A DNA stretch of 64,000 bases from a virus, in IMG/VR virus record IMGVR_UViG_3300032046_000008, positions 1 to 64,000 of that record; one strand, written 5' to 3'. The position numbers and the translations under genes were made by a program. Below the pieces are notes generated by a model. It was not told the origin of the DNA. It did no database searches and was given only the letters and a program-made list of their open reading frames with translations. Positions 38,481-47,480 of this stretch are shown here, in pieces (position 1 is the stretch's first letter; every line of letters starts with the position of its first letter).

Positions 38481-38556
38481 CGTACCCTCCTGCCTCTAAC
38501 TCTGCGCCCTCACACGGCGCACAGGTGGCGGCAGGAAGCCGCCTATTTGTCATCTT

Positions 38557-38808
38557 TTATGCTCCTCTCAGTGCCACAGACCGTATCTCATCTGTGAGGT
38601 GGAACTGGAGCGCCAACCTTACAGCCATGTCTCCTGGGAGTCGCCCTGATCGCACAGCCTCCAGTAGTTTCTTGGCGGCCAGTCGTCGGTCCCCATCCCT
38701 TTGTAGCACACCGAGCACCATCTCATGGCCCCAGCGCCACATACTCTGCTCTTCGGCTCGCTCGACGGCCTCTAAAGGCTCTGACCGAACTTCCCATTTA
38801 GCTCCCAC
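38557..38808 (-). CDS. Hypothetical helical protein
   Basis: 83 aa from GTG 38808, with AAGG five nt upstream; an open frame extends to 38901 within the upstream gene. EPLEAVERAEEQSMWRWGHE, then DGDRRLAAKKLLEAVRSGRL. Not recognised. Confidence 0.5.
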   Translation of the reverse strand: MGAKWEVRSEPLEAVERAEEQSMWRWGHEMVLGVLQRDGDRRLAAKKLLEAVRSGRLPGDMAVRLALQFHLTDEIRSVALRGA

Positions 38809-39031
38809 TTGAGCCTTCTTCTCTGCAGCAGCATTCGATGATTCGAATCTCGACCCACGCCTGGGGATGTCCAAGCCCGTGGTACATGGGAGGTGCAGCA
38901 ACCTTCTTAACCTCGGCCTCCTCGTGGGTCTTGGTCGTTGCTAGTATCCTAGGGGATGTGCTTCTACCCCACTTGTCTTCTGGCAGGAATCCTAACACAT
39001 GGAAGTGTGTCTTGTTAACTCCCGCTGGCAT
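38798..39031 (-). CDS. Small paralogous protein, copy B
   Basis: 77 aa, paralogous to the gene at 29636: THFHVLGFLPEDKWGRSTSP then LATTKTHEEAEVKK and IECCCREEG. The N-terminal ~30 residues are nearly identical and the CCC end is kept. It is the first gene after the intergenic control region at 39032. Confidence 0.65.
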   Translation of the reverse strand: MPAGVNKTHFHVLGFLPEDKWGRSTSPRILATTKTHEEAEVKKVAAPPMYHGLGHPQAWVEIRIIECCCREEGSSGS

Positions 39032-39307
39032 GATCTCGGCTCTCCTTCACGCCTTTATTATCGCTTATTAGGTGAAAGAAGGAAAGCTTGTAGAGAAGCA
39101 TCTACAGGAGTTCTCGAGGATTGAGAGACTACTAGGAGGAATTAGAAAGCGCGTTCACACGAGGACAAGAGAGTTCGCCGTTTTTCACACGAATTCGGGG
39201 ACCATTAAACATTACTGGGTTTGAAGAAGCTTCTTCGATTGCTCTTTCTGAGTTAAAAGACGAGCCAATACCGTGAGAGCTTTCTTCTCTTTCTTTAATT
39301 TTTGATG
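39032..39307. promoter_or_regulatory. Intergenic control region with direct repeats and palindromes
   Basis: About 276 nt without a minus-strand gene. TTCACACGA occurs twice exactly 30 nt apart (39154, 39184), as expected for operators on one face of DNA. GAAGAAGCTTCTTC (39223-39236) is a perfect 14-bp palindrome; TGTAGA/TCTACA (39089-39106) is a hairpin. It separates CsrA/HNH/lysis genes from the long small-gene block, so it probably holds the promoter(s) for the latter. A GATAAT just upstream of 39060 on the minus strand could be a -10 element. Confidence 0.5.
39072..39224 (+). CDS. Possible plus-strand small protein
   Basis: The only plausible forward-strand gene: 50 codons from GTG reading MKEGKLVEKHLQEFSRIERL-like (V for M), then GGIRKRVHTRTREFAVFHTN and IKHYWV. 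Composition looks protein-like and basic. No good ribosome-binding site, and the stretch contains repeats and palindromes, so it may be chance. Confidence 0.25.
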   Translation: MKEGKLVEKHLQEFSRIERLLGGIRKRVHTRTREFAVFHTNSGTIKHYWV

Positions 39308-39604
39308 CTACGCCGAATGCGCCCCTTTGTTTGCGAAGAGTTGCAAATTGGAAGGATCATCATCCCGAGTATGACCATTAATATGATGTACTATTTCACC
39401 GTGAGCAATGGACCGACCGATCTTCTGTTCCATTACGGCATGCGATCTGGATTGCCAGCCCATCTCTGTTTTAATATTTATATATTTGGCGCTGAGTCGG
39501 CCTCGACTCATTTTGAACGCGACGTCAGGTCTACACACTCCGCAATAAGGATGGGCCTTGCCGCAGGATTTGACTTTGTACATCTTGCCTTTGCTTTTAT
39601 ACAT
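39308..39604 (-). CDS. HNH endonuclease (HNH_3)
   Basis: 98 aa. Cys pair YCGVC at the start, then KYINIKTEMGWQSRSHAVME, IGRSIAHGEIVHHINGHTRD, DDPSNLQLFANKGAH: the HNH_3 core with HH-N. Related in plan to the one at 29998 but shorter. Likely a homing-type nuclease in the control region. Confidence 0.75.
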   Translation of the reverse strand: MYKSKGKMYKVKSCGKAHPYCGVCRPDVAFKMSRGRLSAKYINIKTEMGWQSRSHAVMEQKIGRSIAHGEIVHHINGHTRDDDPSNLQLFANKGAHSA

Positions 39605-39634
39605 CGGGTCGCGTGGATGCTTTGTGGATCGCCA

Positions 39635-39859
39635 TTAGCACGACTGAGGGTCTAATATTTTCTTTTCTTCTTCCAGCTCCTTCTGACCCGTTGGAGCTTC
39701 TGGCGCTATCTCATCTCGCCATATATCAATCTCGCGAGGAGCCTTGATACCGAGGGAAACCTTATTGCGCTGCACTCCTAAGACAACGATATGGATCTCT
39801 AGACCATCTTTTCCTTGGAGAATCAGACCTTCATTCTCATGGCGCGTCAGTACTAGCAT
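39635..39859 (-). CDS. csrA: CsrA-family translational regulator
   Basis: 74 aa. Starts MLVLTRHENEGLILQGKDGL, EIHIVVLGVQRNKVSLGIKA and PREIDIWRDEIAPEA, the full CsrA/RsmA fold with the conserved start MLVLTR, GI.AP and R.E. CsrA dimers bind GGA motifs in mRNA leaders and repress or stabilise host and phage messages. The C-terminal ~20 residues are a phage-specific acidic extension. It lies between HNH and lysis genes. Confidence 0.88.
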   Translation of the reverse strand: MLVLTRHENEGLILQGKDGLEIHIVVLGVQRNKVSLGIKAPREIDIWRDEIAPEAPTGQKELEEEKKILDPQSC

Positions 39860-39887
39860 GTCTTCCTCCCTGAAGACTGCCCCGCCA

Positions 39888-40088
39888 TTATTCCATCTCT
39901 CTTGTTAAGTGTAGACTTTGTCTGACCTGCAGCATCTCCCAAGCAGCCCAGACACTGAATGCCATAAATACTGTCAAGACTCCAAGCAGTGAACGCTCGC
40001 GCTTAGTTTCTGCGATTTCTTCTAGCATCTCAGAGGCAACTGCCAATGCAACTTGTGCAGCGAGGAATGAAGCCAAAGCATTAAGCAT
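39888..40088 (-). CDS. Small membrane protein
   Basis: 66 aa from ATG 40088 (TGATG overlap): an N-terminal helical region (LNALASFLAAQVALAVASEM) and a second span (SLLGVLTVFMAFSVWAAWEM). Adjacent to the hydrolase-like gene; may be an accessory lysis membrane protein. Confidence 0.5.
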   Translation of the reverse strand: MLNALASFLAAQVALAVASEMLEEIAETKRERSLLGVLTVFMAFSVWAAWEMLQVRQSLHLTREME

Positions 40089-40957
40089 CACGCACCTAAA
40101 GCCTGCCTAGTAGCATCTCCTGCTGCCTTGGAGACCATCATTGCCACTTTGTCTATATTTACTGCAGGTCTACCTGGCTGAAGTGCTAAATCCACGATTT
40201 CCCAGGCATCCCGAGCTCCCCATTTGGCTCTGTCATTGCAATCATGAGCGGCATAGAGAGATGTGCCATGAATCTTCTGCCCCAAGACTGTCGTCCATCG
40301 CCAGGCGAGGATAATTTGCCCTATAATCTCCTCATAATCCATGCGGCCATAAGTCTGGATGGCCGGCAATATGGGGGCGCTACGACCAGGTTCTGGAAGG
40401 GTTGGGCCTAGTTTTTGCCATCGCCAATACGCATCATCAAAGGCCATCTGTAGATCACCAAACGGTGTGTTTGGATAGAATGCTTTCGGGTAGATCATTA
40501 CTAGCCAACCGGCTACATACTTTGCCAGTTCTTTGTGGTAGGGCAAACTCAGCCGATTGCCTCGGAAGTCTGTGCTGGCATAAATGGGAGCAAGACCACC
40601 AAATCTCTCTATTAATTGTTTTACATTGTTACCATTTGGCTCGGCCTCATATGGCCCTTCCATATTCAGCGCAACAGAGGCTGCGCCATGTTCCTGGACA
40701 GCCCAGCGCAGAGCATCAGCTTCAGCCAGAGCACAACTCGGCATACAATAAATCTCTGCGGCCAGAAACAACCCAGCCTGCCGTATCTTATGGGCGCTGA
40801 CTGGAAAATCTGCCCTTCTCACGAGATTATTAGAATAGATGGGTTCCTGATAAGCTGCCTTCAAAATGATGGTATTGCCCCCAATATCCTTAGTTAACGC
40901 AATCACCTTGTCAATATTGAAGGCTTGCTCATTCCAATGCCAAATTCCACGCAGAAT
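40088..40957 (-). CDS. TIM-barrel glycoside-hydrolase-like endolysin candidate, ATT start
   Basis: 289 aa if translation starts at ATT 40957. The first strand ILRGIWHWNEQAFNIDKVIA reads as a complete TIM-barrel start, as in GH25-like or DUF1906-like lysozymes; a GTG at 40906 would remove it. GGAGG lies 9 nt before the ATT and no ATG, GTG or TTG precedes 40906 in frame. Later strands: GNTIILKAAYQEP, GLFLAAEIYCMPSC, ASVALNMEGPYEA, WLVMIYPKAFYP. Two holin-like genes follow upstream. Wall hydrolysis is inferred. Confidence 0.55.
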   Translation of the reverse strand: MLRGIWHWNEQAFNIDKVIALTKDIGGNTIILKAAYQEPIYSNNLVRRADFPVSAHKIRQAGLFLAAEIYCMPSCALAEADALRWAVQEHGAASVALNMEGPYEAEPNGNNVKQLIERFGGLAPIYASTDFRGNRLSLPYHKELAKYVAGWLVMIYPKAFYPNTPFGDLQMAFDDAYWRWQKLGPTLPEPGRSAPILPAIQTYGRMDYEEIIGQIILAWRWTTVLGQKIHGTSLYAAHDCNDRAKWGARDAWEIVDLALQPGRPAVNIDKVAMMVSKAAGDATRQALGA

Positions 40958-40975
40958 TGTTACTGCCCTCCTTCC

Positions 40976-41242
40976 TTATGGCACCTTTGTCTTGACCCAA
41001 TCGATGATTCCCTGAATAGTTACACCACCGCCTGCTAGACCAATGATTGAAACGATGGTCAAGTTGAACTGCTGCTCTGTCAGACCTCCTTGGAATGCCT
41101 GAATTGCTACTACTCCTATGATGCCACTGATCCCTGCAATAACAGCGACCAATTTGCGACTATTAAGTTGTGCCACTTCCAACCTCCGTATGATGTTATC
41201 CCATTCGACTCCAGGACTACGCCTTGGAAGCCATATACTCAT
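40976..41242 (-). CDS. Holin-like protein, two membrane spans
   Basis: 88 aa from ATG 41242 (ATGA overlap). After a polar N terminus come two spans (LVAVIAGISGIIGVVAIQAF and IVSIIGLAGGGVTIQGII) and a short basic tail. Size and position next to the hydrolase-like gene fit a class II phage holin. Confidence 0.65.
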   Translation of the reverse strand: MSIWLPRRSPGVEWDNIIRRLEVAQLNSRKLVAVIAGISGIIGVVAIQAFQGGLTEQQFNLTIVSIIGLAGGGVTIQGIIDWVKTKVP

Positions 41243-41505
41243 TTCTCTAATAACCGCATCACTACTGCGGTTAATGGTCCTGCGCCAACAGCTACTAAAG
41301 CCCAGAGAGCTTTGCCTCCTCCAGCAGCACCTTCCAGCTTCGCCTTCCAAAGTTTCAATGTTCCTACTTCGCCATTGATTCGTTTCATTTCTTTCTTGAT
41401 CTCTTCATGAGCCAAATCATTACGCTCTGCCATTCCCTTGAACTCTCGGTCGCGGAAGTCAGCTAGTTCGCTCCGAAGAGCTGCAAGTTCTGTTGCTTGA
41501 TCCAT
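41239..41505 (-). CDS. XhlA-like coiled coil with C-terminal membrane span
   Basis: 88 aa. Coiled coil (ELAALRSELADFRDREFKGM, INGEVGTLKLWKAKLEG) then GKALWALVAVGAGPLTAVVM. This is the XhlA/hemolysin-like arrangement often paired with a holin. Its stop overlaps the holin start by 4 nt. Confidence 0.6.
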   Translation of the reverse strand: MDQATELAALRSELADFRDREFKGMAERNDLAHEEIKKEMKRINGEVGTLKLWKAKLEGAAGGGKALWALVAVGAGPLTAVVMRLLEK

Positions 41506-41517
41506 ATTATTTTCCTC

Positions 41518-42696
41518 TCAGAGTACATATCCCTGATTATGCACGTAGCCAGCTGCTGGCGTGTAGTCCGTGGCACAATGAGCCACCTGAAAGCCCATAG
41601 CAGAGACGTTAGCGGAGCCCCCGCTACCCGAAGTGGTCCGCATCCCGCCCAGAGTGTTGTCAAGATTAGCCTGCGTCCAGGCCGCGCCTTCCGTGTCTAT
41701 ATCACGACCATAACCCGACCACGCTGGAACCGCCCATGCGGTTGTAAGAGTGCGGGCCGTCTCCGCAATCGTCGTCGTCCGCTTCATAAGACCCGCAGCA
41801 TCATACGAATTTATGTCAGCAGTCTTAGCCCTACAGACAACCTTCACGGCCCAGATGTAGTCGCCACCAGGAATGCCAATGGTGGCGCAACTCTGCATTC
41901 CATAGAGATCGTCCAGTAGATTGCTGGTATAAACATAGTCCGTGTCACTAGAGGGCGCTTCATCAACGCAGGCATAGTTAGTGCCCGCTGAGGGAGTCCA
42001 GGCCACGGCGCTATTGCTTATCGGCCTCGATGACCGTATCGCCATGATGCCGCTCTTCGGCGGTGCTATATCTGTACCAGCAACATAAGATGCAACGTAG
42101 AGGTCGTCGGTATAGACTGTCAGCCCAGGATTCATCTTTGCGCTGGTAGCGCCCCGCAGGAACTCTACATAGTCAAGCGCCAACAAATTGCTGGTGGTGT
42201 AGGTCACGGCCAGAGTCCCGCCCACATAGACGTTCATGACGTGGGTTGCCATTATGTACTCAACACACAGCTCATTCCAGGAACCCAGAGCAATAACGTT
42301 GGGTGCTGAGGTTGCGTATATGGTCGCGCCGTCTTCACTGCTGATCTGGAGGCATGGACTCCCGCTGCTGACCGCCCAAAGCAAAGCGAAGGTCGTGCCA
42401 CTCCAGTACCCAAGCCACATTAGGAGCCCTGCTATGCCCGACCCCGTGATAGCATCCGCCGAGTAGAAACCGAATGTGGACCGAAAGGGATTGTTGACGT
42501 TCCAATCTATCCCCACACCAGAAGGCTTAATGTAGGGCTGCTGACCTGCAACGGTGCAATCATGCTTGAACGATGCTAGCCCTGTCCGCTTCTGGGCGGT
42601 GCTTCGCTCACAGCCAGTACCAACGGCGGCCTCAGTGCAGTTCCCTGCCGCGCCGTCATACTCGGCCCCAGCCATGAAGAGGGTCTGACGTGCCAC
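41518..42696 (-). CDS. Tail-associated structural protein, lectin-like
   Basis: 392 aa, rich in Gly/Ser/Thr and strands. GTTFALLWAVSSGSPCLQIS, GSWNELCVEYIMATHVMNVY and VTYTTSNLLALDYVEFLRG resemble a concanavalin/LamG-type jelly roll common in phage tail proteins; the last ~100 residues look like a separate domain. Probably a virion surface (receptor) protein. Overlaps the next gene by one base. Confidence 0.55.
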   Translation of the reverse strand: MARQTLFMAGAEYDGAAGNCTEAAVGTGCERSTAQKRTGLASFKHDCTVAGQQPYIKPSGVGIDWNVNNPFRSTFGFYSADAITGSGIAGLLMWLGYWSGTTFALLWAVSSGSPCLQISSEDGATIYATSAPNVIALGSWNELCVEYIMATHVMNVYVGGTLAVTYTTSNLLALDYVEFLRGATSAKMNPGLTVYTDDLYVASYVAGTDIAPPKSGIMAIRSSRPISNSAVAWTPSAGTNYACVDEAPSSDTDYVYTSNLLDDLYGMQSCATIGIPGGDYIWAVKVVCRAKTADINSYDAAGLMKRTTTIAETARTLTTAWAVPAWSGYGRDIDTEGAAWTQANLDNTLGGMRTTSGSGGSANVSAMGFQVAHCATDYTPAAGYVHNQGYVL

Positions 42697-43199
42697 TAGA
42701 GTTTACCTACAGTCTTCGCCATGTGAGCCGAGTAGAGCCGAAGAGCCCCGAACTGGTTGACGTAATCGGCCTGTTGAAATGGCCCGCCGTCCAACCAAGT
42801 CCGCAGCGGGACAGCAACGGTGCGATATATCCAGCCGAAGGCATATTCCTCCTGCTTCGCAGCAATCCTAGTCTGGAACCAGAAGCGGAAAAGTTCGCGT
42901 ACAGTGGTCGTGGTAGGTGCCCACAGGGCAAGTTGGGAGGCCCAGATGCGTTCCAGGGGGTGTGGAGCAGCAAGTGGCTTGGAGCCTGGTGGTGCTTCCA
43001 GCACAGCAGGCCGTACCACAAATAGGCTTTGATTGTCGTCCGAGATATAAACCTGGCCGACCTTACGTTCCGCCGCAACTCGATCCGGCGTCCAGAGGTC
43101 AACAGGTTCGGAACAAGAAGCTGCCGTTATAGGAACTTGGGCGTTCCAAATGGAAGCCGCTAGTGCATCATCGACGGCGGTTGTTACTATTCTGGCCAT
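42696..43199 (-). CDS. Tail-region hypothetical protein
   Basis: 167 aa. DALAASIWNAQVPITAASC, RKVGQVYISDDNQSLFVVRP, LWAPTTTTVRELFRFWFQTR. Mixed alpha/beta; not recognised. Placed among tail fibre genes, so probably structural. Confidence 0.5.
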   Translation of the reverse strand: MARIVTTAVDDALAASIWNAQVPITAASCSEPVDLWTPDRVAAERKVGQVYISDDNQSLFVVRPAVLEAPPGSKPLAAPHPLERIWASQLALWAPTTTTVRELFRFWFQTRIAAKQEEYAFGWIYRTVAVPLRTWLDGGPFQQADYVNQFGALRLYSAHMAKTVGKL

Positions 43200-43231
43200 C
43201 TATATCTCCACCCAGTCCCGGTATGCGGTCA

Positions 43232-44821
43232 TCACCCCTTCAATGCCTTCTCGTAATACTCCATGTTGACCTTCAGCCGCTCGCTATCTGGGCGGGCAGC
43301 CAGAGCAATACCACCATACTTCAGGGCTTCTTTGTTGCGTCCTGCCTTGTGACAGGCTAAGGCTAGCTCGTCCCAGCGATACCAGTCATAGATGGTCTGG
43401 TCTACAAAGTAGGTGCTAGGGCTGAATGCTGTAGATGCTAGTAACCAACCGATAGCCTCCTCGTACCGCTTCTGGGCGCGAGCTGTCTTTCCCAGCCAGA
43501 AATAAGGCTCTGCCCAGCCAGCGAACTCAGCCAGAGACTTCAATGCTGCCTGCCATGCAGACTTTTCATCTCCTAGTGCTCGCCAACAATCGGCAGCCAT
43601 GAGACAAGCACGAGAGCGTTGAATAGGCCATCCCGGAGGAATCTGAAGTAGAAGGGCCACAAGCCCCAGACATTCATGCCAGTGCTTCTTGTAAAAATGC
43701 TGACGAGCCAGGTAAAACAATGTCCGCTCAGTTAGAGTTTCTTTCTCGAGGTCAGAGCGCAGAGCATCAAACATATCGGCATGATTTGGTCGGTCCCCAC
43801 TGGGTCGTGACAGATGTTCTACGACAATGTCTTTGTGCTCTATCCGCCCTGTTCCATTAAGCCAGTTATGGGCTGCACCATGCCAACTCCACTCCTTGGT
43901 ATTCTTGTGCAGCAGTTCTTGGCGAGCATATGTGGTAGCAGGATTCCCATTCTTGTCACGGCTGAAGATCATGAATGGCGCTATACCATCCTGTTTGCCC
44001 TCGCTAACTATCTGTCTGATGGCCTCATGGCCCTCTAGCAGAATCTCGTCAGCATCCTGCCAGTAGAGATATTCGCCGAAACATAGACCTTCAGCATAGT
44101 TCCGAGCCGCAGCGAAGTCGTCACACCAGGGAAAATGACCCATACGAGCACCATAGGACTTAGCAATCTCTATGGTCTTGTCAGAGGAGCCGGTGTCTAC
44201 GATGACCAACTCGTCCCATAGACCTTTTAGAGAATCAAGGCACGTGGGAAGAAGTTCCTCTTCATTCTTAACAATCAGTACAATTGACAATTTGGGTTGC
44301 TTGCGATGGGCAGTGGCCACAAGATATTGATCAGAATATGGATGAGTCAAAATAGGCCCAATAGCGCCAAGAGCCTTCGGCAATACACCATCTGTAAACT
44401 CACGCACATGAGCAGGATCTGGTACAGCAGCCCCATTAGGAACAGTTACCACAAGATGCCCATTAGGAGCGAGGGACTGTCTGATCTTCTTTAGCAAGAG
44501 GGCTTCTGTCTTATTATCTAAGTGCTCTAACAACTCCCCCAGGACGATGGTGTGCCAAGAACCTCGGGGCATAGGCTCCTTGATAAAATCATGCACCTTG
44601 AACTTCTTGCCAGGATTACGATGAGCAGCTAAATCAATGGCTGCCTGGGAGAAGTCGAGACCAAGGTAATGGCCGTCGCAGAACTGCGCCAGTCTACCAT
44701 CACCACAGCCCACATCTAGTACCTTGCCAGAGCATAGAGAGGCTGTGTAGCGCACCCTGTTCTCGTCCACGTGGTAGCGCCCGTTGTAGATCTTGTCATA
44801 ATAAGATGAATCCTTCATCAT
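43232..44821 (-). CDS. Methyltransferase-GT2 glycosyltransferase-TPR fusion
   Basis: 529 aa from ATG 44821 (ATGA overlap with the collagen gene). Residues ~1-150 are a class I SAM methyltransferase ([30 protein letters not shown]). Residues ~175-300 are a GT2 glycosyltransferase ([59 protein letters not shown], the DAD metal motif). The C-terminal half is TPR-like helical repeats. Overlap with the collagen-like fibre gene suggests it glycosylates or methylates that fibre, a coupling also seen in other viruses with collagen-like proteins; inferred. Confidence 0.75.
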   Translation of the reverse strand: MMKDSSYYDKIYNGRYHVDENRVRYTASLCSGKVLDVGCGDGRLAQFCDGHYLGLDFSQAAIDLAAHRNPGKKFKVHDFIKEPMPRGSWHTIVLGELLEHLDNKTEALLLKKIRQSLAPNGHLVVTVPNGAAVPDPAHVREFTDGVLPKALGAIGPILTHPYSDQYLVATAHRKQPKLSIVLIVKNEEELLPTCLDSLKGLWDELVIVDTGSSDKTIEIAKSYGARMGHFPWCDDFAAARNYAEGLCFGEYLYWQDADEILLEGHEAIRQIVSEGKQDGIAPFMIFSRDKNGNPATTYARQELLHKNTKEWSWHGAAHNWLNGTGRIEHKDIVVEHLSRPSGDRPNHADMFDALRSDLEKETLTERTLFYLARQHFYKKHWHECLGLVALLLQIPPGWPIQRSRACLMAADCWRALGDEKSAWQAALKSLAEFAGWAEPYFWLGKTARAQKRYEEAIGWLLASTAFSPSTYFVDQTIYDWYRWDELALACHKAGRNKEALKYGGIALAARPDSERLKVNMEYYEKALKG

Positions 44822-47145
44822 GCTGGCCTCAAACTTACTAAACACCTAGTAATCGTGCTACATGAATCCACGTTGTACCTCAGCACATCACCGACACTAA
44901 ATGCTTTTGTCCAGCCGGTCAAGGTCACATCCTGGTCCTTCACGCCGCTAGCAATTGTAGGCTCGTTTGCTGCCGTGATAGTATCTGCATTAGTAGGGGG
45001 ATAGTTCGCGTACGTATCCTTCCAGATATCAATCTTAATACTGCCCGTAACATTAGCGAAGAGACGAGCACTGGCGATGGTCACAGCAGCAGGAACTTCC
45101 AGATCACCTTTGGGACCAGTTGTGATGACAGCGCCACCACCATCAATAACAAACTCCAGAGCCTTGACAGCAGGACCAGTGGGGCCGGTTTCCCCAGTCT
45201 CGCCTGTAGTTCCTGTCGCTCCCTTTGCACCGGCTGTCCCTGTATGCCCAGTTGCGCCAGTATGGCCAGGAGTTGTTGCCCCTGTAACTCCTGTTGCGCC
45301 TTTAGCCCCTGCAGTTCCCGTATGTCCTGTTGCTCCCTTAGCTCCGGCAGTTCCAGTATGCCCCGTAGCACCTTTAGCACCAGCGGTCCCTGTATGCCCT
45401 GTCGCTCCCTTGGCCCCCGCTGTTCCGGTATGGCCGGTCGCGCCTTTAGCACCAGCAGTGCCTGTGTGTCCAGTAGCCCCTTTAGCTCCGGCTGTCCCAG
45501 TATGTCCTGTGGAGCCCTTTGCCCCTGCCGTGCCCGTATGTCCGGTGGCCCCCTTAGCGCCTGCCGTGCCGGTATGACCAGTAGCGCCTTTGGTCCCCGC
45601 TGTACCAGTATGTCCCGTAGCTCCAGTCACTCCCTTGGCACCTTGTGTGCCCGTATGTCCTGTTGAGCCAGTGTGTCCCGTCGCACCTGTTTTTCCAGTG
45701 GCACCTTTGGCCCCTGCAGTGCCAGTATGACCAGTAACTCCGGTTGCTCCTTTAACTCCAGCAGTACCAGTGTGTCCTGTCGCGCCTGTTACGCCTTTTG
45801 CTCCAGCAGTTCCCGTATGACCAGTCGGACCAGCAATTCCTTGCGTTCCAGTATGTCCTGTGGAGCCTGTATGACCAGTAGGGCCTGTGCTACCTTTAGC
45901 TCCGGCAGTTCCTGTATGACCTGTTGAACCAGTTTTGCCAGTAGCTCCTTTCGCTCCTTGAGTACCAGTATGGCCTGTCGGTCCCTGCGCACCAGCAGTT
46001 CCTGTATGGCCAGTAGCGCCTGTCGCTCCTTTGATTCCCTGAGTACCTGTGTGACCTGTTGCCCCTGTAGTCCCTTTTACTCCTTGCGTTCCTGTATGCC
46101 CAGTTGCGCCTTTCGCTCCTTGTGTACCTGTATGTCCTGTAACTCCGGTGGCTCCTTTAGCGCCTTGAGTGCCAGTATGACCGGTCGGCCCTGGTACAGT
46201 AGAATCGGCACCAGTATGACCGATCGGTCCTTGAGTTCCTGTATGACCAGTATGCCCTGTGTGACCGATTGGCCCTTGAGTCCCTGTATGGCCCGTCGTT
46301 CCTTTAGCACCCTGTGTTCCAGTATGACCAGTTGGACCTGTTGTTCCAATTGTTCCTTGGGATCCCGTAGTTCCTGTAGCGCCAGTTTTGCCAGTCGAAC
46401 CTGTCGGACCTGGAACTGTCGAGTCCGCTCCAGTTGGTCCAGTGCTACCAGTCGCTCCTGTTGGGCCAGTAGGACAAGTTGGGCATTTTCCTGTGGGGCC
46501 AGTATGCCCTGTGATTCCAGTTGGGCCTGTACTTCCAGTTGGTCCCGTAGGTCCAGCTTGTGTCGGTCCAGTTGGCCCTGTGGAACCCGTCGGACCCGTA
46601 GGGCCTGTGCCGCCTCCTCCTCCACCTCCCGCTCCAGTTGGACCTGTAGGACCCCTTGATCCTCTACCTCCGCCACCGCCTCCTGGCAGGCCACGAGGAC
46701 CAGTTGGACCAGAAGGCCCAGTTGGTCCTGTTGCCCCTGTATCACCTTTATCGCCCTTCTTTCCAGTGGAACCAGTTTTCCCAGACTTTCCTGGTGTCCC
46801 AGGAGAGCCTGAAATGCCTTGAGAACCTGTTGCTCCCGCTGGGCCAGAAATACCTTGCGGACCAGTCGGCCCCATTGGGCCAGTTGCACCCGTTAAGCCT
46901 ATTGATCCAGGCAAACCAACCCCAGAAGGACCAATTGCGCCTGTTGGTCCGGTTGGACCTGTCAGGCCCTGATAACTTACAATACCAAGCTCTTGACGAG
47001 AGACGACTTCTAGCTGTCCGGACTGTGGAGGAGAATGAGGTTTGACTTCGGCAACAGTCTCTTGTATCTCTAGCTTTCCAAATTCGCCAAAGAGATCTCT
47101 TCGGTCAGAACTCACAGAAACATCAAGAAAAATTCTGTCTGTCAT
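44818..47145 (-). CDS. Collagen-like tail fibre
   Basis: 775 aa. After ~60 N-terminal residues, about 580 residues are Gly-X-Y triplets, mostly GPTGPTG, then GHTG and [12 protein letters not shown] repeats. The last ~115 residues are a globular C-terminal domain ([59 protein letters not shown]) known from phage fibres. Identical peptide repeats are written with many different codons. It should form a trimeric triple helix on the tail. Its stop overlaps the methyltransferase-glycosyltransferase gene. Confidence 0.9.
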   Translation of the reverse strand: MTDRIFLDVSVSSDRRDLFGEFGKLEIQETVAEVKPHSPPQSGQLEVVSRQELGIVSYQGLTGPTGPTGAIGPSGVGLPGSIGLTGATGPMGPTGPQGISGPAGATGSQGISGSPGTPGKSGKTGSTGKKGDKGDTGATGPTGPSGPTGPRGLPGGGGGGRGSRGPTGPTGAGGGGGGGTGPTGPTGSTGPTGPTQAGPTGPTGSTGPTGITGHTGPTGKCPTCPTGPTGATGSTGPTGADSTVPGPTGSTGKTGATGTTGSQGTIGTTGPTGHTGTQGAKGTTGHTGTQGPIGHTGHTGHTGTQGPIGHTGADSTVPGPTGHTGTQGAKGATGVTGHTGTQGAKGATGHTGTQGVKGTTGATGHTGTQGIKGATGATGHTGTAGAQGPTGHTGTQGAKGATGKTGSTGHTGTAGAKGSTGPTGHTGSTGHTGTQGIAGPTGHTGTAGAKGVTGATGHTGTAGVKGATGVTGHTGTAGAKGATGKTGATGHTGSTGHTGTQGAKGVTGATGHTGTAGTKGATGHTGTAGAKGATGHTGTAGAKGSTGHTGTAGAKGATGHTGTAGAKGATGHTGTAGAKGATGHTGTAGAKGATGHTGTAGAKGATGHTGTAGAKGATGVTGATTPGHTGATGHTGTAGAKGATGTTGETGETGPTGPAVKALEFVIDGGGAVITTGPKGDLEVPAAVTIASARLFANVTGSIKIDIWKDTYANYPPTNADTITAANEPTIASGVKDQDVTLTGWTKAFSVGDVLRYNVDSCSTITRCLVSLRPA

Positions 47146-47471
47146 CCTGCAATAACTTCGGCTGGTCCTTCAATCAAAGTCAGCGACTCGCCATCTTCCG
47201 GTTCAATCACCAATCTCCAGACCCCGTTTTCCCAGGTCATCTTTTCGGTTTCTTTAATAAGAATCCTAATAGTGCCAGCAGAACCTCCAAGTTCAATACC
47301 ATTGCCATCTTCCCAATAACCAAGAATAGCACCATCAGGAGATTGCTTTATCTGTAATTTCGCACGGCAGCCAGACAGATCTACAAGATCGCCATCCTTG
47401 TCTCTCCATGTTATGGTAATATCTAGAGGATTTCCTTGATAAATTGTTAGTGGATATCTGCCTGGCTTCAT
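47142..47471 (-). CDS. Small baseplate/tail structural protein
   Basis: 109 aa: [79 protein letters not shown]. Immunoglobulin-like strand pattern found in BppU-type and other phage tail proteins. Probably an adaptor of a fibre. Confidence 0.6.
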   Translation of the reverse strand: MKPGRYPLTIYQGNPLDITITWRDKDGDLVDLSGCRAKLQIKQSPDGAILGYWEDGNGIELGGSAGTIRILIKETEKMTWENGVWRLVIEPEDGESLTLIEGPAEVIAG

Positions 47472-47480
47472 GACAATCTC

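Noticed and set aside
38281-38553. 90-codon minus frame starting MTNRRLPAATCAPC
   Set aside because: Has a moderate ribosome-binding site but overlaps the better-supported gene at 38268 for ~200 nt, and its downstream part has low-complexity, non-conserved composition.
38838-38860. Possible tRNA (TTCGAATC)
   Set aside because: No cloverleaf arms around it; the sequence lies in the overlapping end of a small gene. The same applies to TTCGAATCC near 35764.
45077-46822. Several long Pro/Val-, Ser/Cys- or Leu-rich frames on both strands
   Set aside because: All are other-frame readings of the collagen-like GGX repeats and have no independent start signals.
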